Positions 32,490 to 43,002 are shown, numbered from the stretch's first letter. The stretch is DNA of 64,000 nt from Enterobacter asburiae (GCF_021440515.1 NZ_JAKCMV010000024.1:45306-109305); one strand, 5' to 3'. Notes: generated by a model from the letters alone, not told the origin. Numbers and translations: made by a program.

Positions 32490-33719
32490 TCAGGGAGTGC
32501 CTGTTTCCCAGCCACTTCGACAGGTTGCGAATAACCCGTCTGGCAGACGCCCCAGCGTCACGTTGTTTGCCCCCTGCCAGCGCGCAAAATCGCTGATTGC
32601 ACCGGTCAATCCTTTCTCCAGGCTCTGCGTCACCTTTACCCCCTCTTCCAGATAGAGCGAGATAACTTCCAGAACGCCGAGCTTACGCTGCATTCTGGCA
32701 TCCATCCGCCCGACCAGCTGCCCTTTGTACAGCAGCGGTAAAACAAAATAGCCGTATTGTCGTTTAGGCGCTGGGGTGTAGCACTCCAGCCGGTAGCTGA
32801 AGTTAAACAGCTGCTCGGCGCGTTTTCGGTCCCAGACGACCGGATCGAATGGCGATAGCACGGCGCTGTGCGTTGCCTGAAGTTTGCCCTCCAGAGCCTG
32901 CGGTAACAGGGGGAGTAAATCGGCATGAAGCCACATCTCACCCAGCGTGTCGACCTCGACGGGAACAGCCCGCTGGCTGTGTTGCCAGGCTTCCAGAAGC
33001 GGCTTTAACGCAGGCTGACGGAGCCGATAGTAATCCGCCAGCCACTGAGGACGGAAAATCCCGAGGCTGCGGGCGCTGTTCTCCAGCATGATCGCTTCGG
33101 CGGCGTCCTGGGTGAGCAAATCTCGCTGGTCGTCCCAGTGCGGCATCACGCGGTGGGTAAGGTCATAGACCCGCTGGAAATTACGCCGCTCGATCACCAT
33201 CACCTTGCCCGAAGTGAACAGCCCTTCCAGATGACGCTTATGCGGCTTCCACTCCCACCAGCCGCTGCTGCCTTTTTCAGGATGCTTAAAATCCGCCGAG
33301 CGTACCGGGCCATTTTCCTGAATATGCGCAATCAGATCTTCAATTTCAGCGGCATGTTCCTGCATCCACTCCTGGCGGTATTTCCAGCCCATCTTGTCCG
33401 GAGAGAGCATGCGGTGGCGCACCAGCGAGAAATCGCTGCGCGGCAGGAAGCAGGCTTCATGCGCCCAGTACTCCATTAACTCGCCCTGACGTAGCGCGTT
33501 GTCGAGCCACTGGGGTTGATACTCCCCGAGGCGGCTAAACAGCACCAGATAGGGGCTGCGGGCGACAATGTTAATGGTGTCGATTTGCAGTAGCGACATG
33601 CGCTGAATGGTAGTGAGGATATCGGCAGGTTGCGCGCGGCGACGGGGCTTTTTCAGGAGCCCCTGCGCGGCGAGATGCAGGTTGCGAGCGGCTGAGAGCG
33701 AGAGCTGCGGTAAAGACAT
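32490..33719 (-). CDS. ycaQ: Interstrand-crosslink DNA glycosylase YcaQ (HTH_42 family)
   Basis: E. coli YcaQ is a DNA glycosylase that unhooks nitrogen-mustard-type interstrand crosslinks and removes N7-alkylguanine. It has 409 residues (E. coli 410). Winged-helix repeats of the HTH_42 family are present. The catalytic Q-x-D motif is seen as Q45-I46-D47 in SLLQIDTIN, the QxD type of YcaQ rather than the QxQ type of AlkZ. It lies 44 bp downstream of lpxK on the same strand, followed by ycaR after 45 bp. Confidence 0.93.
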   Translation of the reverse strand: MSLPQLSLSAARNLHLAAQGLLKKPRRRAQPADILTTIQRMSLLQIDTINIVARSPYLVLFSRLGEYQPQWLDNALRQGELMEYWAHEACFLPRSDFSLVRHRMLSPDKMGWKYRQEWMQEHAAEIEDLIAHIQENGPVRSADFKHPEKGSSGWWEWKPHKRHLEGLFTSGKVMVIERRNFQRVYDLTHRVMPHWDDQRDLLTQDAAEAIMLENSARSLGIFRPQWLADYYRLRQPALKPLLEAWQHSQRAVPVEVDTLGEMWLHADLLPLLPQALEGKLQATHSAVLSPFDPVVWDRKRAEQLFNFSYRLECYTPAPKRQYGYFVLPLLYKGQLVGRMDARMQRKLGVLEVISLYLEEGVKVTQSLEKGLTGAISDFARWQGANNVTLGRLPDGLFATCRSGWETGTP

Positions 33720-33763
33720 GCATTTTCCTGTCAGTCAAAGCGCCGCCAGAACCGCGTATGTGA

Positions 33764-34741
33764 TTAATGCACCAACGCCATCAGTTCTTTTAGCAGTTGT
33801 TCCGGTTGCTCGCCGCTGAGTTCGGCGTCGACCGGCAGATACCACCAGTTTTCTTTCGCAAAGGCGCGGCATTTCACCGCGTCTTTTTCCGTCATGATCA
33901 GCGTCTGGCCGCTAGCGGTGAAGGCGTTAACCTGCTCGGGCGTTAAGGCCTGATGATCGGCCAGCGGGATGCACTTATCAAGCCGGGCACCGCATTGCTC
34001 AAGCGTCGCGAAGAAACGCGGTGGGTGGCCGATACCCGCCATTGCCACCAGATTTGGCAGGGCTGCCGCTTCCCGACGTTCGCCGGTCAACAGGTTAACG
34101 GCAAGACCAGGATGAAGCTGCATCGGGATTTCGCCCTGCTTCGCCACGCCGCCGTTAACGATAATGGCATCTACCGTTTTCAGACGTGAAGCACGCTCGC
34201 GCATTGGCCCGGCCGGGAGCCACCAACCGTTCCCGAAGCGACGAACGCCATCAATCACGACGATCTCTTTATCACGCGCCAGCGCGTAGTGCTGCAAGCC
34301 ATCGTCAGTGATGATGATTTGCACCGAATGTTCGGCAAGCAACGCTTTAACCGCGTCACTGCGTACAGGGGAAACGGCCACCGGCGCACCGGTACGTTGA
34401 GAGATCAGCACCGGTTCATCACCGGCTTCAGCCGTGGTGGTTTGCGCATTCAGCAGCAGCGGATAGGTTGCCGCTTTGCCGCCGTAGCCCCGCGACACTA
34501 CGCCCGGGCGGATACCGCGTTTCTGAAGTTGCTCAACCAGCCAGATAACCACCGGGGTTTTGCCGTTTCCGCCAGCGGTCAGGTTACCCACTACCACCAC
34601 CGGAACCGGGGCGCGCCAGGCGCGTTTCAGCCCCAGACGATAGAGTAAGCGGATCGCACTGCTCACCAGGCCATAAAGCCAGGAGAGCGGCAGAAGCAGC
34701 AGCCACAGCGGTGATTCACCTGACCAGATGCGGGCAATCAT
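33764..34741 (-). CDS. lpxK: Tetraacyldisaccharide 4'-kinase LpxK
   Basis: Inner-membrane-associated kinase that phosphorylates the 4' position of the lipid A precursor. It has 325 residues (E. coli 328). One N-terminal membrane segment (about 10-35) precedes the P-loop [11 protein letters not shown] (52-62). Its ATG overlaps the msbA stop by 4 bp, so lipid A synthesis is coupled to lipid A export. Identity is clear from gene order and full-length resemblance. Confidence 0.97.
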   Translation of the reverse strand: MIARIWSGESPLWLLLLPLSWLYGLVSSAIRLLYRLGLKRAWRAPVPVVVVGNLTAGGNGKTPVVIWLVEQLQKRGIRPGVVSRGYGGKAATYPLLLNAQTTTAEAGDEPVLISQRTGAPVAVSPVRSDAVKALLAEHSVQIIITDDGLQHYALARDKEIVVIDGVRRFGNGWWLPAGPMRERASRLKTVDAIIVNGGVAKQGEIPMQLHPGLAVNLLTGERREAAALPNLVAMAGIGHPPRFFATLEQCGARLDKCIPLADHQALTPEQVNAFTASGQTLIMTEKDAVKCRAFAKENWWYLPVDAELSGEQPEQLLKELMALVH

Positions 34742-36486
34742 TCGCCAAACTGCATCTTGTGAAGCTGGGCGTAAACGCCGCGATGGGCCAGCAGGTCGGC
34801 ATGGCTACCGCGCTCAACAATAACGCCGTCTTCAACCACGACAATTTCATCAGCCTGTTCGATAGTCGACAGACGGTGCGCAATGACCAGTGAGGTACGG
34901 TTCTTTTGCAGCTCATCCAGCGCAGACTGAATAGCACGTTCAGATTCAGTATCCAGCGCAGAGGTCGCTTCATCGAGGATCAGGATCGGGCTGTCGCGCA
35001 GCAGCGCACGTGCAATCGCAATACGCTGACGCTGACCGCCGGAAAGCAGGACGCCGTTCTCACCGATGATCGTATCAAGCCCGTTATCCATCTTGTTGAT
35101 GAAGTCCATTGCGTAAGCCATGCGCGCCGCGGTTTCAATTTGCTCGCGGCTGTACTCTTCAGTACGGGCGTAGGCGATGTTGTTGGCGACCGTATCGTTA
35201 AACAGATGGACGTTCTGGGAGACCAGCGCGACCTGGTTACGCAGCGATTGCAGCGTGTACTCTCTCAGATCGTGGCCGTCTAACAGAATTTCGCCTTCGT
35301 TGATGTCGTAGAAACGCGTGATCAGGCTGGCGATGGTTGATTTACCGGAGCCAGAACGCCCGACCAGTGCAACCGTTTTGCCCGCTGGAATGTTCAGGTT
35401 AATGCTACGCAGCGCGGGGGTATCGCGGCCAGGATAGGTGAAGGTTACATTGCGGAACTCAACGTCGCCTTTAGCGCGTTCAATGACGCGCGTACCTTCG
35501 TCTTTTTCCTGCTCGGAATCGAGAATGCTGAACAGCGTCTGGCAAGCGGCCATACCGCGTTGGAACTGCGCGTTGACGTTGGTCAGGGATTTCAGCGGAC
35601 GCATCAGCGCAATCATGGAGGAGAAGACAACGGTGATCGTACCGGCAGTCAGCGTTTCCATTACGCTCGGGAAGCTCGCGGCGTACAGCACGAATGCCAG
35701 CGCCAGCGACGCAATCAGCTGAATAACCGGGTCAGAGATGGAAGAGGCGGACACCATTTTCATCCCTTGCAGGCGCATTTTATTGCTGACCTTATCAAAG
35801 CGTTTGGTTTCAACCTGCTGGCCGCCGAAAATCAGCACTTCTTTGTGCCCTTTCAGCATCTGCTCGGCGCTGGTCGTTACCTGCCCCATGGTGTTCTGCA
35901 TGTTTTTACTGATATTTCGAAAACGCTTCGACACTACGCGGATAGCAATAGAGACAATCGGAGCCAGAACGATAAGGATGATCGACAGCTGCCAGCTGTA
36001 ATAGAACATCATAATAAACAGGCCGATGATCGACGCACCTTCACGCACCACGGTAATCAGCGCGCTGGAAGAGGACGACGCCACCTGCTCTGAGTCATAC
36101 GTAATGCGCGACAGCAGCGTACCCGTGGACTGTTTATCAAAGAAAGAGACTGGCATTCCCATCATATGGCTGAACAGGCGGCGACGCATGGTCATGACCA
36201 CCTTCCCCGACACCCATGAGATGCAGTAGCTGGAAATATAGCTGGTGATGCCGCGCAAGATCATCAGACCGATAACCACCAGAGGCATCCATAGCAACAC
36301 TGAGCGATCCGTTTTACCGAAACCGTCATCCAGTAACGGTTTAAGGAGCGATAGCATAAACGTATCGCTAGCTGCGTTGAGGATTAACGCTACGCCCGCC
36401 ACGATCAAGCCTGTTTTAAAGGGTGCAATCATCGGCCAGAGTCGGCGGAAGGTTTGCCACGTGGAGAGATCTTTGTCGTTATGCAT
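34738..36486 (-). CDS. msbA: Lipid A-core ABC flippase MsbA
   Basis: Homodimeric inner-membrane ABC transporter that flips core-lipid A to the periplasmic leaflet. It has 582 residues, identical in length to E. coli. The six-helix membrane domain is at about 20-330. The ATPase domain has Walker [10 protein letters not shown], signature [15 protein letters not shown], Walker [13 protein letters not shown] and switch His in IAHRLST. First gene of the msbA-lpxK-ycaQ-ycaR-kdsB row, 35 bp after comEC. Confidence 0.98.
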   Translation of the reverse strand: MHNDKDLSTWQTFRRLWPMIAPFKTGLIVAGVALILNAASDTFMLSLLKPLLDDGFGKTDRSVLLWMPLVVIGLMILRGITSYISSYCISWVSGKVVMTMRRRLFSHMMGMPVSFFDKQSTGTLLSRITYDSEQVASSSSSALITVVREGASIIGLFIMMFYYSWQLSIILIVLAPIVSIAIRVVSKRFRNISKNMQNTMGQVTTSAEQMLKGHKEVLIFGGQQVETKRFDKVSNKMRLQGMKMVSASSISDPVIQLIASLALAFVLYAASFPSVMETLTAGTITVVFSSMIALMRPLKSLTNVNAQFQRGMAACQTLFSILDSEQEKDEGTRVIERAKGDVEFRNVTFTYPGRDTPALRSINLNIPAGKTVALVGRSGSGKSTIASLITRFYDINEGEILLDGHDLREYTLQSLRNQVALVSQNVHLFNDTVANNIAYARTEEYSREQIETAARMAYAMDFINKMDNGLDTIIGENGVLLSGGQRQRIAIARALLRDSPILILDEATSALDTESERAIQSALDELQKNRTSLVIAHRLSTIEQADEIVVVEDGVIVERGSHADLLAHRGVYAQLHKMQFGE

Positions 36487-36521
36487 TCAAAAAACCAGCT
36501 TTGTTGAAATAGCCGCATATT

Positions 36522-38780
36522 CTACCCGTTATCTACGGGCACGCCAAACCACTGATGATACCAACGAGGTAAAATTTGATCGCGTAAGCGTCGGATTTGC
36601 CAGCTATGTTGCGAAAAGGTCACAGAGATTTGTCCTGACCGGGGTGTATCTAGCCAAGAATAGCCCTCTTTGCGATAGCGTTTCACCACTTTCGTCGACG
36701 GAAATCGCCACGCGTTGTAGCGGGCAGCCGAGGCCAGCGCGATTTTTCCATCTGTACGCTGTACAAGCGGAAGCGATGAAGACGTATTGCTTCCATGATG
36801 CGGTACCTGAATGAGTGTAGACCGTAGATAGCGCCAATGGTGGCTCACCATCGCCAGTTCTGCCTTCGCCTCAATATCCCCTGTCAGTAAAACGCTCTGT
36901 TCGCCGTCATCGATTTTGACCACGCATGACTGATTGTTCCCCTTTACCGATTGCTCCTGGGGTGGCCAGTGGACGGTGAAGGTTAATCCCTGCCACTGCC
37001 ATTGCTGCCCGCGAAAACAGGGTCGATGCCCGGCCCAGCGCAGCGGACTTCTTACCCACATGGCTGGCCAGCTTTTTTGTAACGATGCCAGCCCACCGGC
37101 ATGATCGAGATGCTCATGGCTGAGAATAACGCCGTCAGGTATCAGGTGATGCCAGCGCAGCCAGGGAATGATGATTTGCTGCGCGCTGTCCCCACCCGGC
37201 CAGGCAAGCCCGGTGTCATACAAAATAGCCCTGCCCTGACGCTCTACCACCATCGCCAGCCCTTGCCCGACATCCAGCATATGCAGCGTCCAGCCGTCGT
37301 TTTTCGTTGTTCGCCACAGCGGAAACGTCATCAGGATGCAGCCCGCAAGGCATACCGCAGGTGTGACCTTCCAGCAACGAAAACGCCAGCCGATCGTGGC
37401 TAACCACGGGAGCAGCGTCAGATATTGCCAGCGCTCATCCAGGTTCACCCAGCCGTCCGGCAGGCACATCAGCAGCCAGAAGAGTCCGGCCAACGAGCTG
37501 TCCGCCGCCTGCCAGACGGCGGCTTCAAGCCACTCCAGCGGCGTTAAATGCAGCAGCATACCGAGCAGGATCAGCGGTACCGAAACAAAGGTCACCAGCG
37601 GTACGGCGAAGAGATTGGCCACCAGCGATGAAATACTAAATCCGTGAAACATCACGATCTGTAGCGGTAACAGGAGCAGCAGCATCCCTGCCTGCAAATA
37701 AAGTAAATTCGCAAAGGGTCGGATCCAGCGGTTCAGCGGCGGTATCGGGAGCCACTGATACCAGAAAATCAGCGCCGCGACGGCAAAGGCCGATAGCGCC
37801 AGGCTCTGGGAAAGGAGCGCCATAGGGTCAGTAATGACGATGACCGCCACGCAGCACAGCCAGACCTGCCAGGGTGACCAGCGGCGGCCGCTTATCTTCA
37901 GTGCAGCCAGCACGCCGAGTGAAATCACCGTGCGTAATGCGGGGGGCTGAAGTCCTGTCAGCCACGCGTAAAACGCGGCGAAACACAGCCCCGCGAGTAC
38001 CGGCATTCGCCAGTTAACCCTGTGCGCAGGCAAGATTAGCTGAAAGCCACGCGCCAGCAGCCAGAACACGGACGCGGCCAGCGCGATGTGTAAGCCGGAA
38101 ATCGCCATCAAATGCAGCGTACCTGTCTCGCGCATCAAGTTATTGATGTCACGGGACACTGCGAGGCGTTCCCCCAACCCCAGTCCCAGGATCACCGGCC
38201 CCCAGCGATAAGGCGAAAGCGTCTGCTGCAACGAGCTCAGGTAGCGCGAGCGCAGGCTACAGGTGCTGTCGATCGCCTCTGCATGGGTAAATCTGCCGGT
38301 TAAGGTCTGATGCCGGGCAAATGCATTTCGCTGCGAATCAAAGCCACCGTCATTGAGTTCACCGTGAACGGCTCTCAGGCGAAGCGTCATCGCCCATCGC
38401 TGACCCGCACAGGCAGGCTGCGGCAGATAGTTGCCGTACAACGCCGCGCCTGTTTGCGCATACCAGCGCTTACCGTCCAGGGCGACAATATTGACCTTGT
38501 GGCTTGTCGCGCCATCGGTTTCCGTAATCACCACCTCCGCCCGCTGCGCTTTAGAGGTTAAGTGCTGCATCGGCCATACCTGCGTCATGGCATTCAGCAC
38601 GCCGAGGGAGAAGATAAGCAGCCACAGCCCGGCAAATCGCAAAGCCAGCAGACGGCGGGAAGCTAACATCACACCTGCGCCTATCATCACCCAGAGGGCA
38701 TGAATACCCGGCAAAACGGGCATCCAGAGCAACGGCAAAATTGCCAGAATGGCGCATATGCTGACTAACGGTATTCCCAT
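36522..38780 (-). CDS. ycaI: ComEC/Rec2-family DNA-uptake channel protein YcaI
   Basis: Inner-membrane ComEC-type protein, the channel that takes up single-stranded DNA in competent bacteria. The E. coli homologue has been linked to growth on DNA. It has 752 residues (E. coli 754) with no truncation: an N-terminal DUF4131 region with membrane segments, a competence domain with HLMAISGLHIAL, and a C-terminal metallo-beta-lactamase domain with LDVGQGLAMVV and LSHEHLDHAGG. The start MGIPLVSICAIL forms a membrane segment. It lies between ihfB (with terminator) and msbA. Confidence 0.92.
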   Translation of the reverse strand: MGIPLVSICAILAILPLLWMPVLPGIHALWVMIGAGVMLASRRLLALRFAGLWLLIFSLGVLNAMTQVWPMQHLTSKAQRAEVVITETDGATSHKVNIVALDGKRWYAQTGAALYGNYLPQPACAGQRWAMTLRLRAVHGELNDGGFDSQRNAFARHQTLTGRFTHAEAIDSTCSLRSRYLSSLQQTLSPYRWGPVILGLGLGERLAVSRDINNLMRETGTLHLMAISGLHIALAASVFWLLARGFQLILPAHRVNWRMPVLAGLCFAAFYAWLTGLQPPALRTVISLGVLAALKISGRRWSPWQVWLCCVAVIVITDPMALLSQSLALSAFAVAALIFWYQWLPIPPLNRWIRPFANLLYLQAGMLLLLLPLQIVMFHGFSISSLVANLFAVPLVTFVSVPLILLGMLLHLTPLEWLEAAVWQAADSSLAGLFWLLMCLPDGWVNLDERWQYLTLLPWLATIGWRFRCWKVTPAVCLAGCILMTFPLWRTTKNDGWTLHMLDVGQGLAMVVERQGRAILYDTGLAWPGGDSAQQIIIPWLRWHHLIPDGVILSHEHLDHAGGLASLQKSWPAMWVRSPLRWAGHRPCFRGQQWQWQGLTFTVHWPPQEQSVKGNNQSCVVKIDDGEQSVLLTGDIEAKAELAMVSHHWRYLRSTLIQVPHHGSNTSSSLPLVQRTDGKIALASAARYNAWRFPSTKVVKRYRKEGYSWLDTPRSGQISVTFSQHSWQIRRLRDQILPRWYHQWFGVPVDNG

Positions 38781-38930
38781 CTCAACCTCCCTGTTTCGGG
38801 CAGTATGTGGCGGTAATAGATGGGCGTCAGGTGGAGAAAGTGAGATTTACGGCGAGGGCTGGGACATTTCGACGGGTTTGCAGAAGCGCGCAATCAAAAT
38901 TGCGGCGACGCTTCAGAACAGGTGAGACAA

Positions 38931-38961
38931 AAACAAAAAAAGCACCCGAAGGTGCTTTTTT
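38931..38961 (-). terminator. Intrinsic terminator of ihfB
   Basis: Eleven-base stem AAAAAAGCACC / GGTGCTTTTTT with loop CGAA; U-rich on the minus strand. It begins about 30 bp after the ihfB stop. Confidence 0.88.
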
Positions 38962-38992
38962 CTTTAACCCAGTTCAACCCGTAAGGCCAAAC

Positions 38993-39280
38993 TCAGTTGC
39001 CATAAATATTGGCGCGATCGCGCAGCTCTTTGCCTGGCTTAAAGTGTGGAACGTACTTACCTTCCAGCTCGACTTTATCGCCTGTCTTCGGGTTACGCCC
39101 GGTACGTGGTGCACGATAGTGCAGAGAAAAACTACCGAAACCGCGGATTTCAATGCGCTCGCCCTGGGCAAGAGTGGTGGCCATATGCTCCAGCATCTCT
39201 TTAACAGCATCTTCCACTGCTTTGGCAGGGACATGCGGTTGCTGACTGGCAAGTCTTTCAATCAATTCTGACTTGGTCAT
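38993..39280 (-). CDS. ihfB: Integration host factor beta subunit IhfB
   Basis: DNA-bending nucleoid protein, heterodimer with IhfA. It has 95 residues (E. coli 94). The DNA-wrapping arm contains [10 protein letters not shown] with the intercalating proline, and [13 protein letters not shown] is the family signature. The ATG at 39280 after GGAGGAATC is clear; an in-frame ATG at 39322 would add 14 residues across the rpsA-ihfB terminator region. Downstream of rpsA, as in E. coli. Confidence 0.97.
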   Translation of the reverse strand: MTKSELIERLASQQPHVPAKAVEDAVKEMLEHMATTLAQGERIEIRGFGSFSLHYRAPRTGRNPKTGDKVELEGKYVPHFKPGKELRDRANIYGN

Positions 39281-39326
39281 GATTCCTCCGGTTCCTTCAA
39301 ACCATTTAGCTGAACAGCTCATTAAA

Positions 39327-39350
39327 CAAGGGCGGCCGTAGCCGCCCTTT
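39327..39350 (-). terminator. Hairpin between rpsA and ihfB
   Basis: Nine-base stem AAGGGCGGC / GCCGCCCTT with loop CGTA. On the minus strand the following tract is only TTGTTTAAT, so some read-through into ihfB is possible. Confidence 0.7.
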
Positions 39351-39447
39351 GTTATTGATTACAGGACGAATCCTGCAATCTGTCAAGTCTGCTCGTCATC
39401 CTTCTCGCTGTAATGCGTTACGGCTCAAAGGATGTGAGAACTTGATA

Positions 39448-41121
39448 TTACTCGCCTTTAGCTGCTTTGAAAGCTTCAGCCATTGCGTTGTTAGAGAAGT
39501 TTGCATCTTCCTGTTTGTTAACAGTTGCGATTGCATCTTTCTCATCAGCTTCGTCTTTAGCACGAACGGACAGGCTGATAGCGCGGTTCTTACGGTCAAC
39601 ACCGGTGAACTTAGCTTCAACGTCGTCGCCAACGCTCAGAACCAGAGTTGCATCTTCAACGCGGTCACGTGAAGCTTCAGAAGCGCGCAGGTAACCTTCA
39701 ACGCCGTCAGCCAGTTCTACGGTTGCGCCTTTAGCGTCAACAGCAGTCACTTTACCGTTTACGATTGCGCCTTTCTTGTTCAGTGCAACCCAGTTGTTGA
39801 ACGGATCTTCTGCGAGCTGTTTAACGCCCAGGGAGATACGCTCACGCTCTGCGTCAACTTGCAGAACAACTGCTGCGATTTCGTCGCCTTTTTTGTATTC
39901 ACGAACTGCTTCTTCGCCTGCAACGTTCCAGGAGATGTCAGACAGGTGAACCAGGCCATCGATGCCGCCGTCCAGGCCGATGAAGATACCGAAGTCAGTG
40001 ATAGACTTGATTTTACCTTCAACACGGTCGCCCTTGTTGTGGGTTTCCGCGAACTGCTGCCATGGGTTGTTTTTGCACTGTTTCAGGCCCAGGGAGATAC
40101 GACGACGTTCTTCGTCGATATCCAGAACCATTACTTCCACTACATCACCAACGTTAACAACTTTGGATGGGTGGATGTTTTTGTTGGTCCAGTCCATTTC
40201 GGAAACGTGCACCAGGCCTTCAACGCCTTCTTCGATTTCAACGAAGCAGCCGTAGTCGGTCAGGTTGGTAACGCGACCAGTCAGTTTAGTACCTTCTGGG
40301 TAACGCTTAGCGATAGCTACCCATGGATCTTCGCCCAGCTGTTTCAGGCCGAGGGATACACGAGTACGTTCGCGGTCGAACTTCAGCACTTTAACAGTGA
40401 TTTCGTCGCCAACGTTCACGATTTCGCTTGGGTGCTTAACGCGTTTCCACGCCATGTCAGTGATGTGCAGCAGGCCATCAACGCCGCCCAGGTCAACGAA
40501 TGCGCCGTAGTCAGTGAGGTTCTTAACGATACCTTTAACTTCCATGCCTTCCTGGAGGTTTTCCAGCAGCTGATCGCGTTCTGCGCTGTTTTCGGATTCG
40601 ATAACGGCACGACGGGAAACAACAACGTTGTTACGCTTCTGGTCCAGCTTGATTACTTTGAACTCAAGCTCTTTGCCTTCAAGGTGCAGAGTGTCACGAA
40701 CTGGACGAACGTCTACCAGTGAACCTGGCAGGAACGCACGAATACCATTCAGCTCAACAGTGAAGCCGCCTTTAACTTTGCCGTTGATAACACCGACCAC
40801 AGTTTCAGCTTCTTCGTAAGCTTTTTCCAGCGTGATCCAAGCTTCGTGACGTTTAGCTTTCTCACGGGACAGCAGGGTTTCACCGAAGCCGTCTTCTACT
40901 GCATCCAGAGCAACGTCAACTTCGTCACCAACCTGGATTTCCAGCTCGCCCTGGGCGTTTTTGAACTGCTCTGCCGGAATGGCGGACTCAGATTTCAGAC
41001 CGGCGTCAACCAGTACTACGTCTTTGTCGATAGCAACAACAACACCACGAACGATGGAACCCGGACGGGTTTCGATTGTTTTTAAGGATTCTTCAAATAG
41101 TTGAGCAAAAGATTCAGTCAT
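39448..41121 (-). CDS. rpsA: 30S ribosomal protein S1, RpsA
   Basis: RNA-binding ribosomal protein that recruits mRNA to the 30S subunit. It has 557 residues, the E. coli length. Six S1 (OB-fold) repeats run through the chain; four carry near-identical VNVGDEI/VEV-type and TDYG-type segments at about 190-430, and the first two bind the ribosome. Codon use is highly biased. The leader upstream has the position of the E. coli translational autoregulatory region. Confidence 0.98.
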   Translation of the reverse strand: MTESFAQLFEESLKTIETRPGSIVRGVVVAIDKDVVLVDAGLKSESAIPAEQFKNAQGELEIQVGDEVDVALDAVEDGFGETLLSREKAKRHEAWITLEKAYEEAETVVGVINGKVKGGFTVELNGIRAFLPGSLVDVRPVRDTLHLEGKELEFKVIKLDQKRNNVVVSRRAVIESENSAERDQLLENLQEGMEVKGIVKNLTDYGAFVDLGGVDGLLHITDMAWKRVKHPSEIVNVGDEITVKVLKFDRERTRVSLGLKQLGEDPWVAIAKRYPEGTKLTGRVTNLTDYGCFVEIEEGVEGLVHVSEMDWTNKNIHPSKVVNVGDVVEVMVLDIDEERRRISLGLKQCKNNPWQQFAETHNKGDRVEGKIKSITDFGIFIGLDGGIDGLVHLSDISWNVAGEEAVREYKKGDEIAAVVLQVDAERERISLGVKQLAEDPFNNWVALNKKGAIVNGKVTAVDAKGATVELADGVEGYLRASEASRDRVEDATLVLSVGDDVEAKFTGVDRKNRAISLSVRAKDEADEKDAIATVNKQEDANFSNNAMAEAFKAAKGE

Positions 41122-41232
41122 GTTTAATCTTCAGGTTAATATTAACGTCCACCTGGCTCCGTGCCGGATGGGGTTGTTTCACATACCCGCCGACAATCCA
41201 TTGCAGCGGGGGTACTACTAAATCGGTCGCGA
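41122..41232 (-). promoter_or_regulatory. rpsA leader (likely S1 autoregulatory region)
   Basis: This 111-nt gap between cmk and rpsA ends in AACCTGAAGATTAAAC before the ATG, with no strong Shine-Dalgarno. E. coli and other gamma-proteobacterial rpsA leaders also lack a good Shine-Dalgarno, and fold into hairpins that S1 itself recognises for autocontrol. Hairpin-capable segments such as CCCCCGCTGCAATGGATTGTCGGCGGG are seen here. Assignment is by position and family knowledge. Confidence 0.5.
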
Positions 41233-41916
41233 TTACGCGAGTGCCAATTTCTGGCGCGCATATTGTAGCGCTTTTTCAATCACTTGCTCAATAGTTAAAC
41301 TGGTGGAATCCAGAACTAAGGCATCTTCTGCCGGAACAAGTGGGGCAACGGCGCGGTTGCGATCGCGGTCGTCGCGCTCTTTTATCTCGGATAAAAGGCG
41401 ATCAAAGTTAACACTAAAGCCCTTTTCCTGCAACTGAAGCATACGGCGATGGGCGCGTTCTTCCGATGAGGCATCAAGGAAAATTTTCACCGGCGCGTCA
41501 GGGAAAACCACCGTGCCCATGTCGCGCCCGTCAGCAATCAGGCCCGGCGCTTCACGGAAACCTCGCTGGCGACGCAGCAGCGCCTCACGAACGCGCGGGA
41601 ACGCAGCGACCTGGGAGGCCGCATTGGCGACTTCCTGGGTGCGGATTTCACCGCTCACATCTTCCCCTTCCAGAATCACTTCGAGGTTGCCATCGGTGGA
41701 GACAAATCGTACATCCAGATGGGCAGCCAGCGGCACCAGCGCCTCTTCTGATGCCACATCAACATGGTGATGGAGCGCAGCCAGAGCCAGCACGCGATAG
41801 ATTGCTCCCGAGTCTAGAAGATGCCATTGCAATGCTTCCGCCATCGCTTTGCACAGAGTACCTTTCCCTGCGCCACTTGGCCCATCAATAGTGATTACCG
41901 GGGCAACTGCCGTCAT
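41233..41916 (-). CDS. cmk: Cytidylate kinase Cmk
   Basis: Phosphorylates CMP and dCMP with ATP, recycling CMP from RNA turnover and lipid synthesis. It has 227 residues, the E. coli length. P-loop GPSGAGKGT is at 12-20, and the NMP-binding insert and [15 protein letters not shown] are visible. Upstream of rpsA in the same direction, with 111 bp between; the two are co-transcribed in E. coli. Confidence 0.97.
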   Translation of the reverse strand: MTAVAPVITIDGPSGAGKGTLCKAMAEALQWHLLDSGAIYRVLALAALHHHVDVASEEALVPLAAHLDVRFVSTDGNLEVILEGEDVSGEIRTQEVANAASQVAAFPRVREALLRRQRGFREAPGLIADGRDMGTVVFPDAPVKIFLDASSEERAHRRMLQLQEKGFSVNFDRLLSEIKERDDRDRNRAVAPLVPAEDALVLDSTSLTIEQVIEKALQYARQKLALA

Positions 41917-42033
41917 CTTTCTCTCCTTAATAAAGGCATACCGTTAACATGAACGCCGCGCATTATACGCGTCAGGCGCCTCGATCGTTAACGTTGCATT
42001 CAAAAACCCGAATTGTCTGTGCTTAGATGAGGA

Positions 42034-42049
42034 ATAATTGCGCAATTAT
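42034..42049. repeat. 16-bp perfect palindrome upstream of cmk
   Basis: ATAATTGCGCAATTAT lies between the ycaL 3' hairpin and cmk, 118-133 bp before the cmk start. It has no loop and no T-run, so it looks more like an operator than a terminator. I do not recognise the binding protein. Confidence 0.5.
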
Positions 42050-42051
42050 AG

Positions 42052-42074
42052 CGGGCTGGGGAGTAACCAGCCCG
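42052..42074 (-). terminator. Hairpin after ycaL
   Basis: CGGGCTGG / CCAGCCCG with a 7-nt loop lies 16 bp after the ycaL stop. The following minus-strand sequence is only weakly U-rich (CTATAATT), so termination may be partial. Confidence 0.5.
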
Positions 42075-42089
42075 GAAGTTTATATTGTT

Positions 42090-42851
42090 TTACTTTTTGT
42101 CTGCGGCGATGCGTTCGCGGATATGTCGGGCACGATCGTTAGACGTAGGATGGGAATCCATTAACGATTTCGCACGGCCTGCATCCATAGTCGCGAATTT
42201 TTCGAAGCCCGTGACCAGTCCCTGCGGATTGATGCCACGTTTTTTCAGCAGATCGTAGGAGAAATCATCCGCATCTGATTCCTGGCTACGTGAGAAGGAG
42301 GAGTTAATGACGCCTTCCGCCAAATCGCCCAACTGTGACTGCGAGAGTTTAGACGCAACGCCACCGGTTGCTGCGAGCGCGTCGCGCGCAGCCAGCGTGG
42401 TATAGGCCGTCTGCATCGCTTTACGAGAGTGTCCCAACGCCACGTGGCCCAGTTCGTGTCCCAGAACGCCTTCAATTTCATTGTCAGTCATCAGGTCCAT
42501 CAGGCCGGAATAGACGCGAACGCAGCCGTTAGCCATCGCCCAGGCGTTGATATCCTTAGTCATATAGACTTTGTATGTAACCGGCGTGCCGTCAATGTTG
42601 TTGCCCAGCGCTTTAGCGATTTTGTTCAGGCGTTTGGTGTACTTGCTTTTGGCCCCTGCCAGCTGATTTGCGCTATCCATCTTTTTACAAGATGCGTCAG
42701 AAAGTGATTTCACGTCCGCATCAGAGAGCGTGGCGGCTTTATAGGCAGACATGCCGGCCTTAGCCAGCATGTCGCCATTAAGATTATTCGAACATCCCGC
42801 TAGCAGCGCAGAGGAAATGGCAAGTGCCATTAATAATGATTTATTAGTCAT
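42090..42851 (-). CDS. ycaL: M48-family metalloprotease lipoprotein YcaL
   Basis: Periplasmic zinc metalloprotease of the LoiP/BepA/YcaL group. E. coli YcaL degrades LptD stalled early on the Bam machine. It has 253 residues. The lipobox is LLAGC with the lipidated C20. Serine and asparagine at +2/+3, rather than Asp, predict outer-membrane sorting. The zinc motif HELGH is at 132-136, with a third Glu ligand in SQESDADDFSYD. ATLSDADVKSLSD and AWAMANGCVRVYSGLM match E. coli YcaL more closely than LoiP. It stands between aroA and cmk, as in K-12. Confidence 0.93.
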   Translation of the reverse strand: MTNKSLLMALAISSALLAGCSNNLNGDMLAKAGMSAYKAATLSDADVKSLSDASCKKMDSANQLAGAKSKYTKRLNKIAKALGNNIDGTPVTYKVYMTKDINAWAMANGCVRVYSGLMDLMTDNEIEGVLGHELGHVALGHSRKAMQTAYTTLAARDALAATGGVASKLSQSQLGDLAEGVINSSFSRSQESDADDFSYDLLKKRGINPQGLVTGFEKFATMDAGRAKSLMDSHPTSNDRARHIRERIAADKK

Positions 42852-42959
42852 GAGAATCTTCCGTTGATATCAATAATTAATATATATAAATCAAATGCTT
42901 AAAGCATAATTATATTAACATTGCGTCTGATAACGCGGAAGTACTGAAGCAGACAGCAC

Positions 42960-42983
42960 AGCGCCAGCCGGACGGCTGGCGCT
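42960..42983 (-). terminator. Hairpin after aroA
   Basis: Ten-base stem AGCGCCAGCC / GGCTGGCGCT with loop GGAC, about 20 bp after the aroA stop. The minus-strand tail GTGCTGTCTG is not a clean U-run. Confidence 0.6.
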
Positions 42984-43002
42984 AAAGGTCAAAGCGGGGA
43001 GA

